From Nitrospira_C sp035454845 (GTDB lineage: Bacteria; Nitrospirota; Nitrospiria; Nitrospirales; Nitrospiraceae): DNA of 5,016 bases. This document shows, one piece after another, positions 1 through 5,016 of the stretch. The stretch is taken from contig DATIGH010000192.1 in NCBI GenBank assembly GCA_035454845.1, positions 1 through 5,016 on the forward strand, given 5' to 3'. The notes under the pieces were generated by a model. It was not told the origin of the DNA. It worked only from the letters and a program-made list of their open reading frames with translations, and did not search any database. Position 1 is the first letter of the stretch. The number at the start of each line of letters is the position of its first letter. The translations under genes were made by a program, and so were the position numbers.

Positions 1-349
1 AGAATATCGGCATTTGCGCCGCCGTGACTTTCAGATGTCGCTGGCCTAAGAACAGAAAGTCGTTCTGCAGGCGAACGGAGATCGGTTCGTCCTGGGCGAG
101 CGTTTTGATCACGGTGAGAGCGGTGTCGACCGGAGTATCCAGCGCGGTATTGGTGCGGCCGTGCAGTTTTGACATTTTGACCAAAATGCTGATCTGCGTG
201 ACCAACTGGGTCCCGAGCATCAAGACCTGTTGATCATAGATGTCGCCTGCCTCCGAGCCTTTGGCGACTTTCTTCGTAAGGGACTTTTCGTGCGTCAGGA
301 TCGGCTGGGCCGCTGCAGTGACGTCGGGTGTGCGTAATGGATCAGCCAT
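1..349 (-). CDS. N-terminal part of a probable HD-type signalling protein (cut by window edge)
   Basis: An open frame of 116 codons runs from an ATG at 349 off the left edge of the window, so only the N-terminus is visible. A good Shine-Dalgarno (GAGGAAG, 357-363) lies 7 bases before the ATG and fixes the start. The first 35 or so residues are polar and look disordered. From about residue 40 a predicted alpha-helical segment (QVLMLGTQLVTQISILVKMS) leads to a G-x-x-N motif (64-67) and a beta-like segment with LQNDFLFLG (94-102). In families I know, this kind of N-terminus precedes an HD or HD-GYP phosphohydrolase domain (cyclic-di-GMP hydrolysis), usually beside a HEAT-repeat protein. No HD motif is inside the window, so that function is inferred. 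It follows the HEAT gene by 29 bases and is probably co-transcribed. No signal peptide or membrane segment is seen. The coding call is firm; the function is tentative. Confidence 0.72.
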   Translation of the reverse strand, partial: MADPLRTPDVTAAAQPILTHEKSLTKKVAKGSEAGDIYDQQVLMLGTQLVTQISILVKMSKLHGRTNTALDTPVDTALTVIKTLAQDEPISVRLQNDFLFLGQRHLKVTAAQMPIF

Positions 350-356
350 GAAAGGG

Positions 357-363
357 CTTCCTC
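357..363 (-). promoter_or_regulatory. Ribosome binding site of the gene starting at 349
   Basis: GAGGAAG on the minus strand, 7 bases before the ATG at 349. It lies in the 29-base gap after the HEAT-protein stop codon, so the second gene can be translated independently from a shared transcript. No promoter or terminator is evident in this gap. Confidence 0.7.
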
Positions 364-378
364 GTATATCCTCTGTCG

Positions 379-2130
379 TTATGCCGTTCGCTGGTGTTTG
401 GCGACGCCCGCTATCGCCGCCGTACAGGCTTGTTTGACGGCTGCGGTGCCTTTCTTGGTCCCGGTGTCCAAGGCGGCCAGCGCGGCGGCGGTGCCGAGCT
501 TCCCCAAAGCATCGACCGCCAACAATGCCAAGTCTTCCCGCCTCTTCCTGTTGGTCCAGCCCCATTCGGTCAGCAGTGTCGTCCAATACGGCACCGCGTC
601 GTCTCCCGCCGTCACTCGCATCGCGTGGAAGATATTCCGTTTCTCCGCCGGATCGCGGTCATTGAAGGTCTCGGCGCTTACAATGGGCTCCCAAAGGGCA
701 AAGGTTGCCGTGTAGTGGCCGGTCAACAGCGGCTTGAGCGTGGCCAGGCGCACGCCTTCATCCGCATCGTTCAGGAGCGGGATGAGTTTGGCCGCGCTGC
801 CGCTCGGCTTGAGACCGGCCAGTGTTCTGATGACCTCCCGTTTGATCAGTGGATCAGGATATCGCAAGATTTTTTCCACACCGTCGGCGAGCTTGGGATT
901 GTTCCAGCGCGTGATGATGCCGAGAAGAATGCGAACAAATGTGGGTCTGCGATCGGTCAGGTGCTTCACGACGATCTCTGGAGTGTCCTTGGCCAGCTCA
1001 ACTAGCGCATTGGCGATCAGCCCCTGGTGGGCCGGTTGCTCCAAGTCGCCGAGCAGCGCGCAGAGGGCGGGCAGGGCTGATGGCTTCATCATGCGCAGGA
1101 CGTTCTCGAGTCCCTCGGTACGCGGCTTCTCCGCGGTATTGAGATACTGCTGCATCAGCGCGATCAATTCGTGGCTGCCGAGCTGGTCGAACATGCTTTG
1201 GAGTTTGTGCTTGTGCGTCTCGGTCAGGTCCGGGCGCACGGCTTCCGCCTCCGAGAGCAGCCCCAAGACGTGTTCGACGATATTCCAGTGCCCCCCTTTG
1301 AACAGCGAACGGAGAATGCCTTCATAAATCTCAAAGAGCTTGTTCAGCAGCTCAGGAGACCGTTCAGAGGACAGAACGGCGGTCAGAATGTCGAGCAGAT
1401 AGAGGATGCTGTCCCGGTTGGATTCCTCCGCAATGTCGCGCGCCAACGCGGCCAACTCTTCATCGGTGACCTCGTAGCCCATGACACTGGTTGAGATCTT
1501 GGATTTGCGCTGTTGATCTCCCTTGGCCTCCTTGGCGGTCTTGGCGTTCGCTTCGTCCAGAATTTCGCGGAGCGATCCTTCTGCCGGAGCCTTGCCCTGC
1601 GGAGTGAGCACATCGTCCACGTCCGACAGTTTCATGACCTCGTCGGCGGTCACGATCGACAGAGTCGGCAAATCGCGCGACCACAGTCGAGTCACGATAT
1701 CGTCATCTTCAGTGCCATCGCTTCCGCCGGTGTTCCAGAGGGCGTCGAAAAAAAAGAGAACGTCGTCTTGCTCGATGCCTTGCTGAAAGGTCAGCTCCCG
1801 GATGCCGTCGCTGTAGAGCTTGAACGCAAAGTTCTCGCTCGACTCTCCGGCCTGCGAATTGTAGACGCACGTCTCCTTGAAGAAGAGACCCTCACGCTGG
1901 ATGATGAACGTGAGGGCGTTGTAGCGCTCCACGTGGTTGATCAGTTCGGTGTAAAATTGATCAAAAAACCGCTTCGCGACGCTATTCTGATGACCAAACG
2001 TACGGACGTTTTTCGATGCGCGATCCAACGACTTCAGCAGTTGGGTGACGGAGCCCAACTCCGGGTCAGTGGTGGGCTTGGCGGCCATGGCGGCTGCCAT
2101 GATGTCCTGGGCAGCTTTGAGGTCTGACAT
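379..2130 (-). CDS. HEAT-repeat scaffold/signalling protein
   Basis: A 583-residue protein if started at the ATG at 2130. The frame stays open to a GTG at 2211 (610 residues), but those 27 extra residues have no ribosome binding site and look non-conserved. A further ATG at 2100, with AGGA 4 bases before it, is another possible start. The N-terminal domain (about 27-173) has a helical part with F-G-H-Q-N (45-49), then FKLYSDGIRELTF (103-115), DDDIVTRLW (142-150) and LPTLSIVTADE (154-164), a pattern I associate with HEAT proteins encoded beside HD-GYP phosphohydrolases. A charged, probably flexible linker follows (about 176-213). The rest is almost all helical. Clear HEAT-like pairs lie at about 348-473, for example the helix ending LIPLLNDADEGVRLATLKPLL, and again at 528-578 (DLALLAVDALGKLGTAAALAAL); the C-terminus is rich in Ala and Lys. 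HEAT repeats form a solenoid for protein binding and no catalytic motif is visible. It has no signal peptide or membrane segment, so it is probably a cytoplasmic scaffold for the protein encoded next. Confidence 0.85.
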   Translation of the reverse strand: MSDLKAAQDIMAAAMAAKPTTDPELGSVTQLLKSLDRASKNVRTFGHQNSVAKRFFDQFYTELINHVERYNALTFIIQREGLFFKETCVYNSQAGESSENFAFKLYSDGIRELTFQQGIEQDDVLFFFDALWNTGGSDGTEDDDIVTRLWSRDLPTLSIVTADEVMKLSDVDDVLTPQGKAPAEGSLREILDEANAKTAKEAKGDQQRKSKISTSVMGYEVTDEELAALARDIAEESNRDSILYLLDILTAVLSSERSPELLNKLFEIYEGILRSLFKGGHWNIVEHVLGLLSEAEAVRPDLTETHKHKLQSMFDQLGSHELIALMQQYLNTAEKPRTEGLENVLRMMKPSALPALCALLGDLEQPAHQGLIANALVELAKDTPEIVVKHLTDRRPTFVRILLGIITRWNNPKLADGVEKILRYPDPLIKREVIRTLAGLKPSGSAAKLIPLLNDADEGVRLATLKPLLTGHYTATFALWEPIVSAETFNDRDPAEKRNIFHAMRVTAGDDAVPYWTTLLTEWGWTNRKRREDLALLAVDALGKLGTAAALAALDTGTKKGTAAVKQACTAAIAGVAKHQRTA

Positions 2131-2137
2131 GATGTCT

Positions 2138-2166
2138 GTCGTACCCGTAACCCGGCATTTGGTCAA
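2138..2166 (-). promoter_or_regulatory. Candidate sigma-70-type promoter for the HEAT gene
   Basis: On the minus strand TTGACC (2161-2166, five of six to the -35 consensus) is followed by a 17-base spacer and TACGAC (2138-2143, three of six to the -10 consensus). Transcription would begin at about 2131, right at the ATG at 2130. The message would be leaderless from that start, or would have a leader of about 30 bases if translation begins at 2100. The -10 match is weak, so this is only a candidate. Confidence 0.35.
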
Positions 2167-2200
2167 GGAATTCCCAAGATTTGGATTCCATGTTAGTCGC

Positions 2201-2264
2201 TCGATCAGCACCGAAGAAACGCATGGTTGTCGTGTCGGGAGCGAGGTCAGTAGAATCGATCAGC
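2201..2264. repeat. Pair of 9-bp direct repeats in the divergent intergenic region
   Basis: TCGATCAGC occurs at 2201-2209 and again at 2256-2264, start to start 55 bases. The second copy begins at the last base of the candidate -10 box of the plus-strand promoter. This placement would suit a regulator binding site, but two copies of nine bases can also arise by chance, and no regulator is known. Confidence 0.3.
2227..2256 (+). promoter_or_regulatory. Candidate sigma-70-type promoter for the SGNH hydrolase/thioredoxin pair
   Basis: TTGTCG (2227-2232, four of six to the -35 consensus), an 18-base spacer, then TAGAAT (2251-2256, five of six to the -10 consensus). Transcription would start near 2263, leaving a leader of about 38 bases before the GTG at 2301. 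The position supports the GTG start, since an upstream ATG at 2181 would lie before the promoter. Confidence 0.42.
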
Positions 2265-2287
2265 CCCTCGGGAAATCACCCCTGTCG

Positions 2288-2295
2288 AGGAAGGA
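2288..2295 (+). promoter_or_regulatory. Ribosome binding site that decides the SGNH hydrolase start
   Basis: AGGAAGGA ends 5 bases before the GTG at 2301, a strong Shine-Dalgarno. It picks GTG 2301 over the in-frame ATG at 2181. The segment CCTCG (2266-2270) can pair with CGAGG (2286-2290), which overlaps this site, so the leader may partly mask it; the stem is only 5 bp. Confidence 0.7.
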
Positions 2296-2300
2296 CGGCC

Positions 2301-2936
2301 GTGACCATTATCTGCTTCGGTGACAGTCTGACGGTTGGATTTCAATCTCCGACGCCAGACTGCCCGACCGGGCGCGAAACTCCCTACGGCCGCTTCTTGC
2401 AGGAGTGGTTGGGGCCGTCCGTTGAGGTTCGAGTGAGCGGGGTCTGCGGCGAGTTGACGAGTGAGATGGCCTTGCGTTTTCGCCGCGACGTTCTTGAGCA
2501 TCAGCCCGATCATGTTGTGGTGCTCGGCGGGACCAACGATCTGGGGTGGAATGCCCGGCCTGCCGACATCGTGAGGAACCTGGTCAACATGTATGAGCTG
2601 GCCCGGGCATCGCAGATCATGCCCGTGCCCGTGACCGTCCCTTCCCTGCGCGTGGACGTTACCGGAGGCGGGCGGGACGCGGAAACATGGCTCGAACAAC
2701 ATGTGGAGCGGAGGCGGGAGCTGAATCGGTTGATCCAGGAGTACGCTGCCTCCAACCAGCTCCCCTGCATCGATCTCTTCGCCGCCACCGCGGACCCAGA
2801 CACAAGCCAGCTCGCGGCGCAATATTCCAACGACGGGTTGCACTTGACTACGGCGGGCTACCGCCTGCTGGCGCGCGTGCTCTACGATCAGGTGTTCGCA
2901 CAGGCCGCAGCGAGCGGTGGCGGACGGTTGCCATGA
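2301..2936 (+). CDS. SGNH/GDSL-family hydrolase (esterase/lipase-like)
   Basis: A 211-residue protein with all the conserved blocks of the SGNH hydrolase family. Block I is CFGDSL with nucleophile Ser9. Block II is the glycine in VSGVCGE (Gly47). Block III is GGTND with oxyanion Asn79. Block V is DGLH with catalytic Asp178 and His181. The family hydrolyses ester or thioester bonds in lipids, acyl chains or acetylated sugars; the substrate cannot be read from the sequence. Length is normal for the compact single-domain form related to TesA and arylesterases. There is no signal peptide, so it should be cytoplasmic, unlike the periplasmic TesA. The GTG start is chosen because a strong ribosome binding site precedes it and the GDSL block normally lies within the first 10-15 residues in leaderless members. 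An in-frame extension back to an ATG at 2181 would add 40 residues with no family resemblance. Its stop overlaps the next start (ATGA), so the two proteins are probably made together. Confidence 0.93.
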   Translation: MTIICFGDSLTVGFQSPTPDCPTGRETPYGRFLQEWLGPSVEVRVSGVCGELTSEMALRFRRDVLEHQPDHVVVLGGTNDLGWNARPADIVRNLVNMYELARASQIMPVPVTVPSLRVDVTGGGRDAETWLEQHVERRRELNRLIQEYAASNQLPCIDLFAATADPDTSQLAAQYSNDGLHLTTAGYRLLARVLYDQVFAQAAASGGGRLP

Positions 2937-3292
2937 TCGCGGATGTTTCCGACCGGGAGTTCGACAGGGTCGTCGGAGGCTCGGCGGTGCCGGTGCTGGT
3001 GGAATTTTGGAAACCGGGCTGCGGCGCGTGCCGTGCCTTGACTGGGCAGTTAGAGCAGCTTGTCGATGAGGTGCGAGATGCTCTCCTCGTGCTCAAAATG
3101 AATGCCGAGGAGAATTATCAAATCCCCGCTGAATTGGAAATCACTGCATTGCCCGCACTCGCGCTGTATCGGGGAGGGCAGTTCGAACGCTTCATCGGCG
3201 GGCTTGGAACAAAAGAGGAAATTCTAAAACAGCTGCGTTTGCCCGGAGAGCCTTTTACAAAGGCCTCCACGTACGGCCGTCCTGCTGAATAA
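2933..3292 (+). CDS. Thioredoxin-fold protein with a CGAC active site
   Basis: A 119-residue single-domain thioredoxin-like protein. The active site sits in EFWKPGCGACRAL, with Cys30 and Cys33 in a C-G-A-C motif where classical thioredoxin has W-C-G-P-C. The cis-proline loop is TALP (Pro74), and the strand before the active site is PVLVEFW, with Glu24 where thioredoxin normally has a buried Asp. RGGQFERFIGG matches the late beta strands. It should reduce or exchange disulfides in the cytoplasm; no signal peptide or membrane segment is seen. The ATG overlaps the stop of the SGNH gene (ATGA, 2933-2936) and has no strong ribosome binding site of its own, which points to translational coupling. 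The frame is open upstream inside the SGNH gene, but the domain begins at this ATG. Its last 38 bases overlap the end of zwf on the other strand. Loss of the active-site Trp and Pro suggests a redox potential different from housekeeping thioredoxin. Confidence 0.9.
   Translation: MIADVSDREFDRVVGGSAVPVLVEFWKPGCGACRALTGQLEQLVDEVRDALLVLKMNAEENYQIPAELEITALPALALYRGGQFERFIGGLGTKEEILKQLRLPGEPFTKASTYGRPAE
3245..3268. repeat. Inverted repeat (hairpin) in the convergent overlap, around the zwf stop
   Basis: GCCTTT (3250-3255) pairs with AAAGGC (3259-3264) across a 3-base loop, and GGAG (3245-3248) pairs with CTCC (3265-3268) once A3249 is bulged out: ten pairs in all. The loop contains the middle of the zwf stop codon. 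It lies where the plus-strand thioredoxin gene and the minus-strand zwf meet, a place where terminators are expected. Neither strand has a T-tract after the stem, so it is not a standard intrinsic terminator. It could be a bidirectional pause or transcript-end stabiliser, or chance. Confidence 0.4.
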
Positions 3293-4790
3293 GCCGATTT
3301 GCCTCGATTGGGCCATCGGACCCGGCAGGATATTCCGGCAGCCATCGGGCTCCCTGTTGCTGCCAGGCTTCGAGGATTTTAGTGATCCAGGCCCAGGACG
3401 CCTCGACCGCGTCCCGCCGCATGAATCTTGATGCATCGCCGGCCATCACATCGAGCAGCAGCCGTTCGTAGGCTTCGGGCGAAGGCCGGCCGAACACCTC
3501 GGCGTATTTGAAGGCCATCTCGACCGGGTGCGTTTGCTCTCTCGTGCCGGGTACCCGCGACACGATGCGTAACGACAAACCCTCTTCCGGTTGGATGCGC
3601 AGAGCGAGCACGTTGGCCGGCTGCGGGTGCTGAGGACTCGCGTTGAACAAAATCTGGGGAATGTCCTTGAATTGCACGGCCACTTCGCTCGCCCGACGCG
3701 GCAGCGCTTTCCCCGTTCGCAAATAAAACGGTACGCCGGACCAGCGCCAGTTCTCAACGAAGCATTTGATGGCGACATAGGTTTCGGTCGTCGAATCCGG
3801 TTTGACGCCCGCCTCGCGACGGTAGCCGGGCACGGGTGTGTCATCCACCGTCCCTGCGGCATACTGCGCACGCACCGTATAGCTTTCAACGTCCTTTCCG
3901 GTGATCGGCCGAAGGCAGCGCAGGACCTCCATCTTGGCATTTCTCACGACGTCGGGATCGAGCGAGTACGGAGGCTCCATGGCGACCAGGCAGAGCAACT
4001 GGAGCATGTGATTCTGCACCATGTCGCGCAATGCACCGGCTTCCTCGTAATAGGCGGCTCGGGAGCCGACGCCTTCTGCCTCGCTGACCGTGATCTGAAC
4101 ATGATCGATGTATTTGTGATTCCAAATCGGCTCGAAGATGCTGTTGGCAAATCGAACGACCATGAGATTTTGCACGGTCTCTTTGCCCAGATAGTGGTCG
4201 ATCCGGAAGATCTGCGATTCGTCGAAGACCCGTCCCGTGACGGCGTTGATCTGCTGCGCCGAGGCGAGATCGCGGCCCACCGGTTTTTCGACGATGATCC
4301 TCGCGTACGGCTGGGCCGTTCGAACGGCGAGGCCCGAGCGTTCGAGTCCTTCGCAGACGACGGTGAACGAACTGGGCGGGATGCTCAGATAAAAGATGCG
4401 GTGACCCGGCAAACCCAGCCCTCCTTCAATCTCCTGGAGGCGGGCGCTCAGAGCCGCATAGGTGTGCGGATCGTCGTTGCTTCCGGAGAGGTAGAACAGC
4501 CGTGCTGCAAATGTGCTCCAACGGTCTTCCTTCAAGGCCTGGCGCGAATGCGCCAGGACGCCTTCCCGGAGAGACGCCCTGAAATCCTCGTCCGTCATGC
4601 TCTTTCGTCCGAGCCCCAGCACGGCGAAGTTGACTGGGAGAAGACTGTCGAGCATCAAGTTATAAAGCGCCGGAATCAAGCGGCGGCGCGCAAGATCGCC
4701 GGATCCGCCGAAAATCACAAGTGTGCACGGCTCGACCGGCGCAAGGGCTTCTTGCGCCGGTGTGATGTCGATGCGTTCAATGGGCGGCAT
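3255..4790 (-). CDS. zwf: Glucose-6-phosphate 1-dehydrogenase
   Basis: A 511-residue enzyme, normal for the family. It oxidises glucose 6-phosphate to 6-phosphogluconolactone with NADP+ (or NAD+), the first step of the oxidative pentose phosphate pathway, in the cytoplasm. The N-terminal Rossmann fold has the nucleotide-binding FGGSGDLARRRLIPALYNL (27-45). EKPVGRD (168-174) and the signature RIDHYLGKE (196-204) line the active site. DMVQNHMLQ (257-265) carries the catalytic base, His261. GVPFYLRTGK (352-361) is another family hallmark. All the key residues I looked for are present. The ATG at 4790 has AGGAG (4797-4801) 6 bases upstream, overlapping the stop of gnd, so the two are one operon. 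The first 20 residues (PPIERIDITPAQEALAPVE) are a variable tail, and the DNA there holds a perfect 11-bp hairpin. Its last 38 bases overlap the thioredoxin gene on the opposite strand. Confidence 0.98.
   Translation of the reverse strand: MPPIERIDITPAQEALAPVEPCTLVIFGGSGDLARRRLIPALYNLMLDSLLPVNFAVLGLGRKSMTDEDFRASLREGVLAHSRQALKEDRWSTFAARLFYLSGSNDDPHTYAALSARLQEIEGGLGLPGHRIFYLSIPPSSFTVVCEGLERSGLAVRTAQPYARIIVEKPVGRDLASAQQINAVTGRVFDESQIFRIDHYLGKETVQNLMVVRFANSIFEPIWNHKYIDHVQITVSEAEGVGSRAAYYEEAGALRDMVQNHMLQLLCLVAMEPPYSLDPDVVRNAKMEVLRCLRPITGKDVESYTVRAQYAAGTVDDTPVPGYRREAGVKPDSTTETYVAIKCFVENWRWSGVPFYLRTGKALPRRASEVAVQFKDIPQILFNASPQHPQPANVLALRIQPEEGLSLRIVSRVPGTREQTHPVEMAFKYAEVFGRPSPEAYERLLLDVMAGDASRFMRRDAVEASWAWITKILEAWQQQGARWLPEYPAGSDGPIEANRLIQQDGRTWRPL
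4534..4564. repeat. Second hairpin within zwf
   Basis: CCTGGCGC (4538-4545) and GCGCCAGG (4550-4557) form a perfect 8-bp stem with a 4-base loop. AAGG (4534-4537) and CCTT (4561-4564) extend it by four pairs across a 3-base bulge. It falls in codons about 76-86 of zwf. It is within coding sequence and may be a by-product of GC-rich codons. Confidence 0.4.
4735..4761. repeat. Perfect 11-bp inverted repeat in the 5' end of zwf
   Basis: ACCGGCGCAAG (4735-4745) and its exact reverse complement CTTGCGCCGGT (4751-4761) are separated by 5 bases. In the zwf message the stem begins about 30 bases after the A of the start codon and covers roughly codons 10-19, a region of variable protein sequence. 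It would be a very stable RNA hairpin. No T-tract follows on either strand, so it is not an intrinsic terminator. Confidence 0.6.
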
Positions 4791-4796
4791 CCGGTG

Positions 4797-4801
4797 CTCC
4801 T
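4797..4801 (-). promoter_or_regulatory. Ribosome binding site of zwf, overlapping the gnd stop codon
   Basis: AGGAG lies 6 bases before the zwf ATG on the minus strand. Its first two bases are the last two of the gnd TAG stop codon (4802-4800), so ribosomes finishing gnd sit on the zwf initiation site. This favours coupled synthesis of the two dehydrogenases. Confidence 0.8.
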
Positions 4802-5016
4802 AGCGCTTGACGGCGTGACCGCCGAAGGCATTGCGTAAGGCGGCCAGTATTTTTTCGGCGAACGACTCAGGCTGGCGCGAGCGAAAGCGGGTGAAAAGCG
4901 CGGTGGTCAGTGTTGGCACCGGGACGTCCTTGTCGATGGCGTCTGCAATCATCCATCGGCCTTCGCCGGAGTCTTGGACGTAGCCTTTGAGCCGCTCGAG
5001 CTTGGGGTCTTCCTGC
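4800..5016 (-). CDS. gnd: 6-phosphogluconate dehydrogenase, C-terminal part (cut by window edge)
   Basis: The last 71 codons plus the TAG stop of a gene entering from the right edge; the start is outside the window. The visible residues include GYVQDSGEGRWMIADAID, then VPVPTLTTALFTRFRSRQ, then FAEKILAALRNAFGGHAVKR at the end. This is the C-terminal helical domain of decarboxylating 6-phosphogluconate dehydrogenase, which converts 6-phosphogluconate to ribulose 5-phosphate and CO2 with reduction of NAD(P)+. The R-x-x-F-G-x-H motif near the end (codons 4815-4835) matches the Arg and His that reach into the neighbouring subunit to bind substrate phosphate in the known enzyme. The protein stops shortly after this His, as in the short (about 300-340 residue) bacterial type, rather than the longer E. 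coli type. Only 9 bases separate its stop from zwf, which catalyses the step two before it in the same pathway. Confidence 0.93.
   Translation of the reverse strand, partial: QEDPKLERLKGYVQDSGEGRWMIADAIDKDVPVPTLTTALFTRFRSRQPESFAEKILAALRNAFGGHAVKR

Noticed and set aside
394..1005. Long plus-strand open frames antisense to the HEAT-repeat gene (also 1513-2127)
   Set aside because: Their translations are Arg-, Gly- and Ser-rich with no domain pattern, as expected for shadows of a GC-rich gene on the other strand.
1937..1963. TTGATCA repeated twice, 20 bases apart, inside the HEAT gene
   Set aside because: It falls in well-ordered coding sequence (codons for D-Q-F and L-I-N-H) and is best explained by codon coincidence.
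2131..2211. 27-residue N-terminal extension of the HEAT protein from a GTG at 2211
   Set aside because: No ribosome binding site before the GTG, and the candidate minus-strand promoter lies inside this stretch.
2181..2300. 40-residue N-terminal extension of the SGNH hydrolase from an ATG at 2181
   Set aside because: No ribosome binding site precedes it, the extension lacks family resemblance, and it would start upstream of the candidate promoter; GTG 2301 has a strong ribosome binding site.
2687..2932. N-terminal extension of the thioredoxin-like protein inside the SGNH gene
   Set aside because: The added residues are Arg/Ala/Gly-rich and are the SGNH gene read in another frame; the thioredoxin fold begins at the ATG at 2933.
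3591..4838. A 415-codon open frame on the plus strand, antisense to zwf
   Set aside because: It mirrors the zwf reading frame in GC-rich DNA, shows no recognisable domain, has no ribosome binding site I can see, and lies over an intact and unmistakable zwf.

Overview
The window reads as an ordinary, gene-dense stretch of a moderately GC-rich bacterial chromosome. There is no RNA gene, insertion sequence, CRISPR array or phage gene in it. The mix of genes fits a Nitrospira-like member of the Nitrospirota: a HEAT-repeat protein followed by what is probably an HD-type signalling protein, a short-type 6-phosphogluconate dehydrogenase next to zwf, and a cytoplasmic SGNH hydrolase coupled to a thioredoxin-like protein. 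That assignment comes from remembered family resemblance, not from a search.

Layout. From 1 to 2130 two genes lie on the minus strand. A HEAT-repeat protein (2130 to 379) comes first. After a 29-base gap with a good ribosome binding site comes the N-terminal part of a second protein (349 to 1), cut by the window edge. The two proteins share a similar N-terminal module and are probably one signalling unit. From 2131 to 2300 is a divergent intergenic region that seems to hold a promoter for each direction. From 2301 to 3292 two plus-strand genes follow: an SGNH/GDSL hydrolase and a thioredoxin-fold protein, joined by an ATGA stop/start overlap. From 3255 to 5016 two minus-strand genes form an oxidative pentose phosphate pair: the end of gnd (6-phosphogluconate dehydrogenase), then zwf (glucose-6-phosphate dehydrogenase), with the zwf Shine-Dalgarno overlapping the gnd stop codon.

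How they work together. Gnd and Zwf are the two NADPH-producing dehydrogenases of the oxidative pentose phosphate pathway and would be made from one transcript. The thioredoxin-like protein could draw indirectly on that reductant, but its gene converges on zwf, so shared regulation is not implied. The thioredoxin and zwf genes overlap tail to tail by 38 bp, and a compact inverted repeat sits exactly there, around the zwf stop codon.

No clearly undescribed system is visible. The items most worth a second look are the shared N-terminal module in the two adjacent signalling-type proteins, a perfect 11-bp hairpin in the first codons of zwf, and the hairpin in the convergent overlap.
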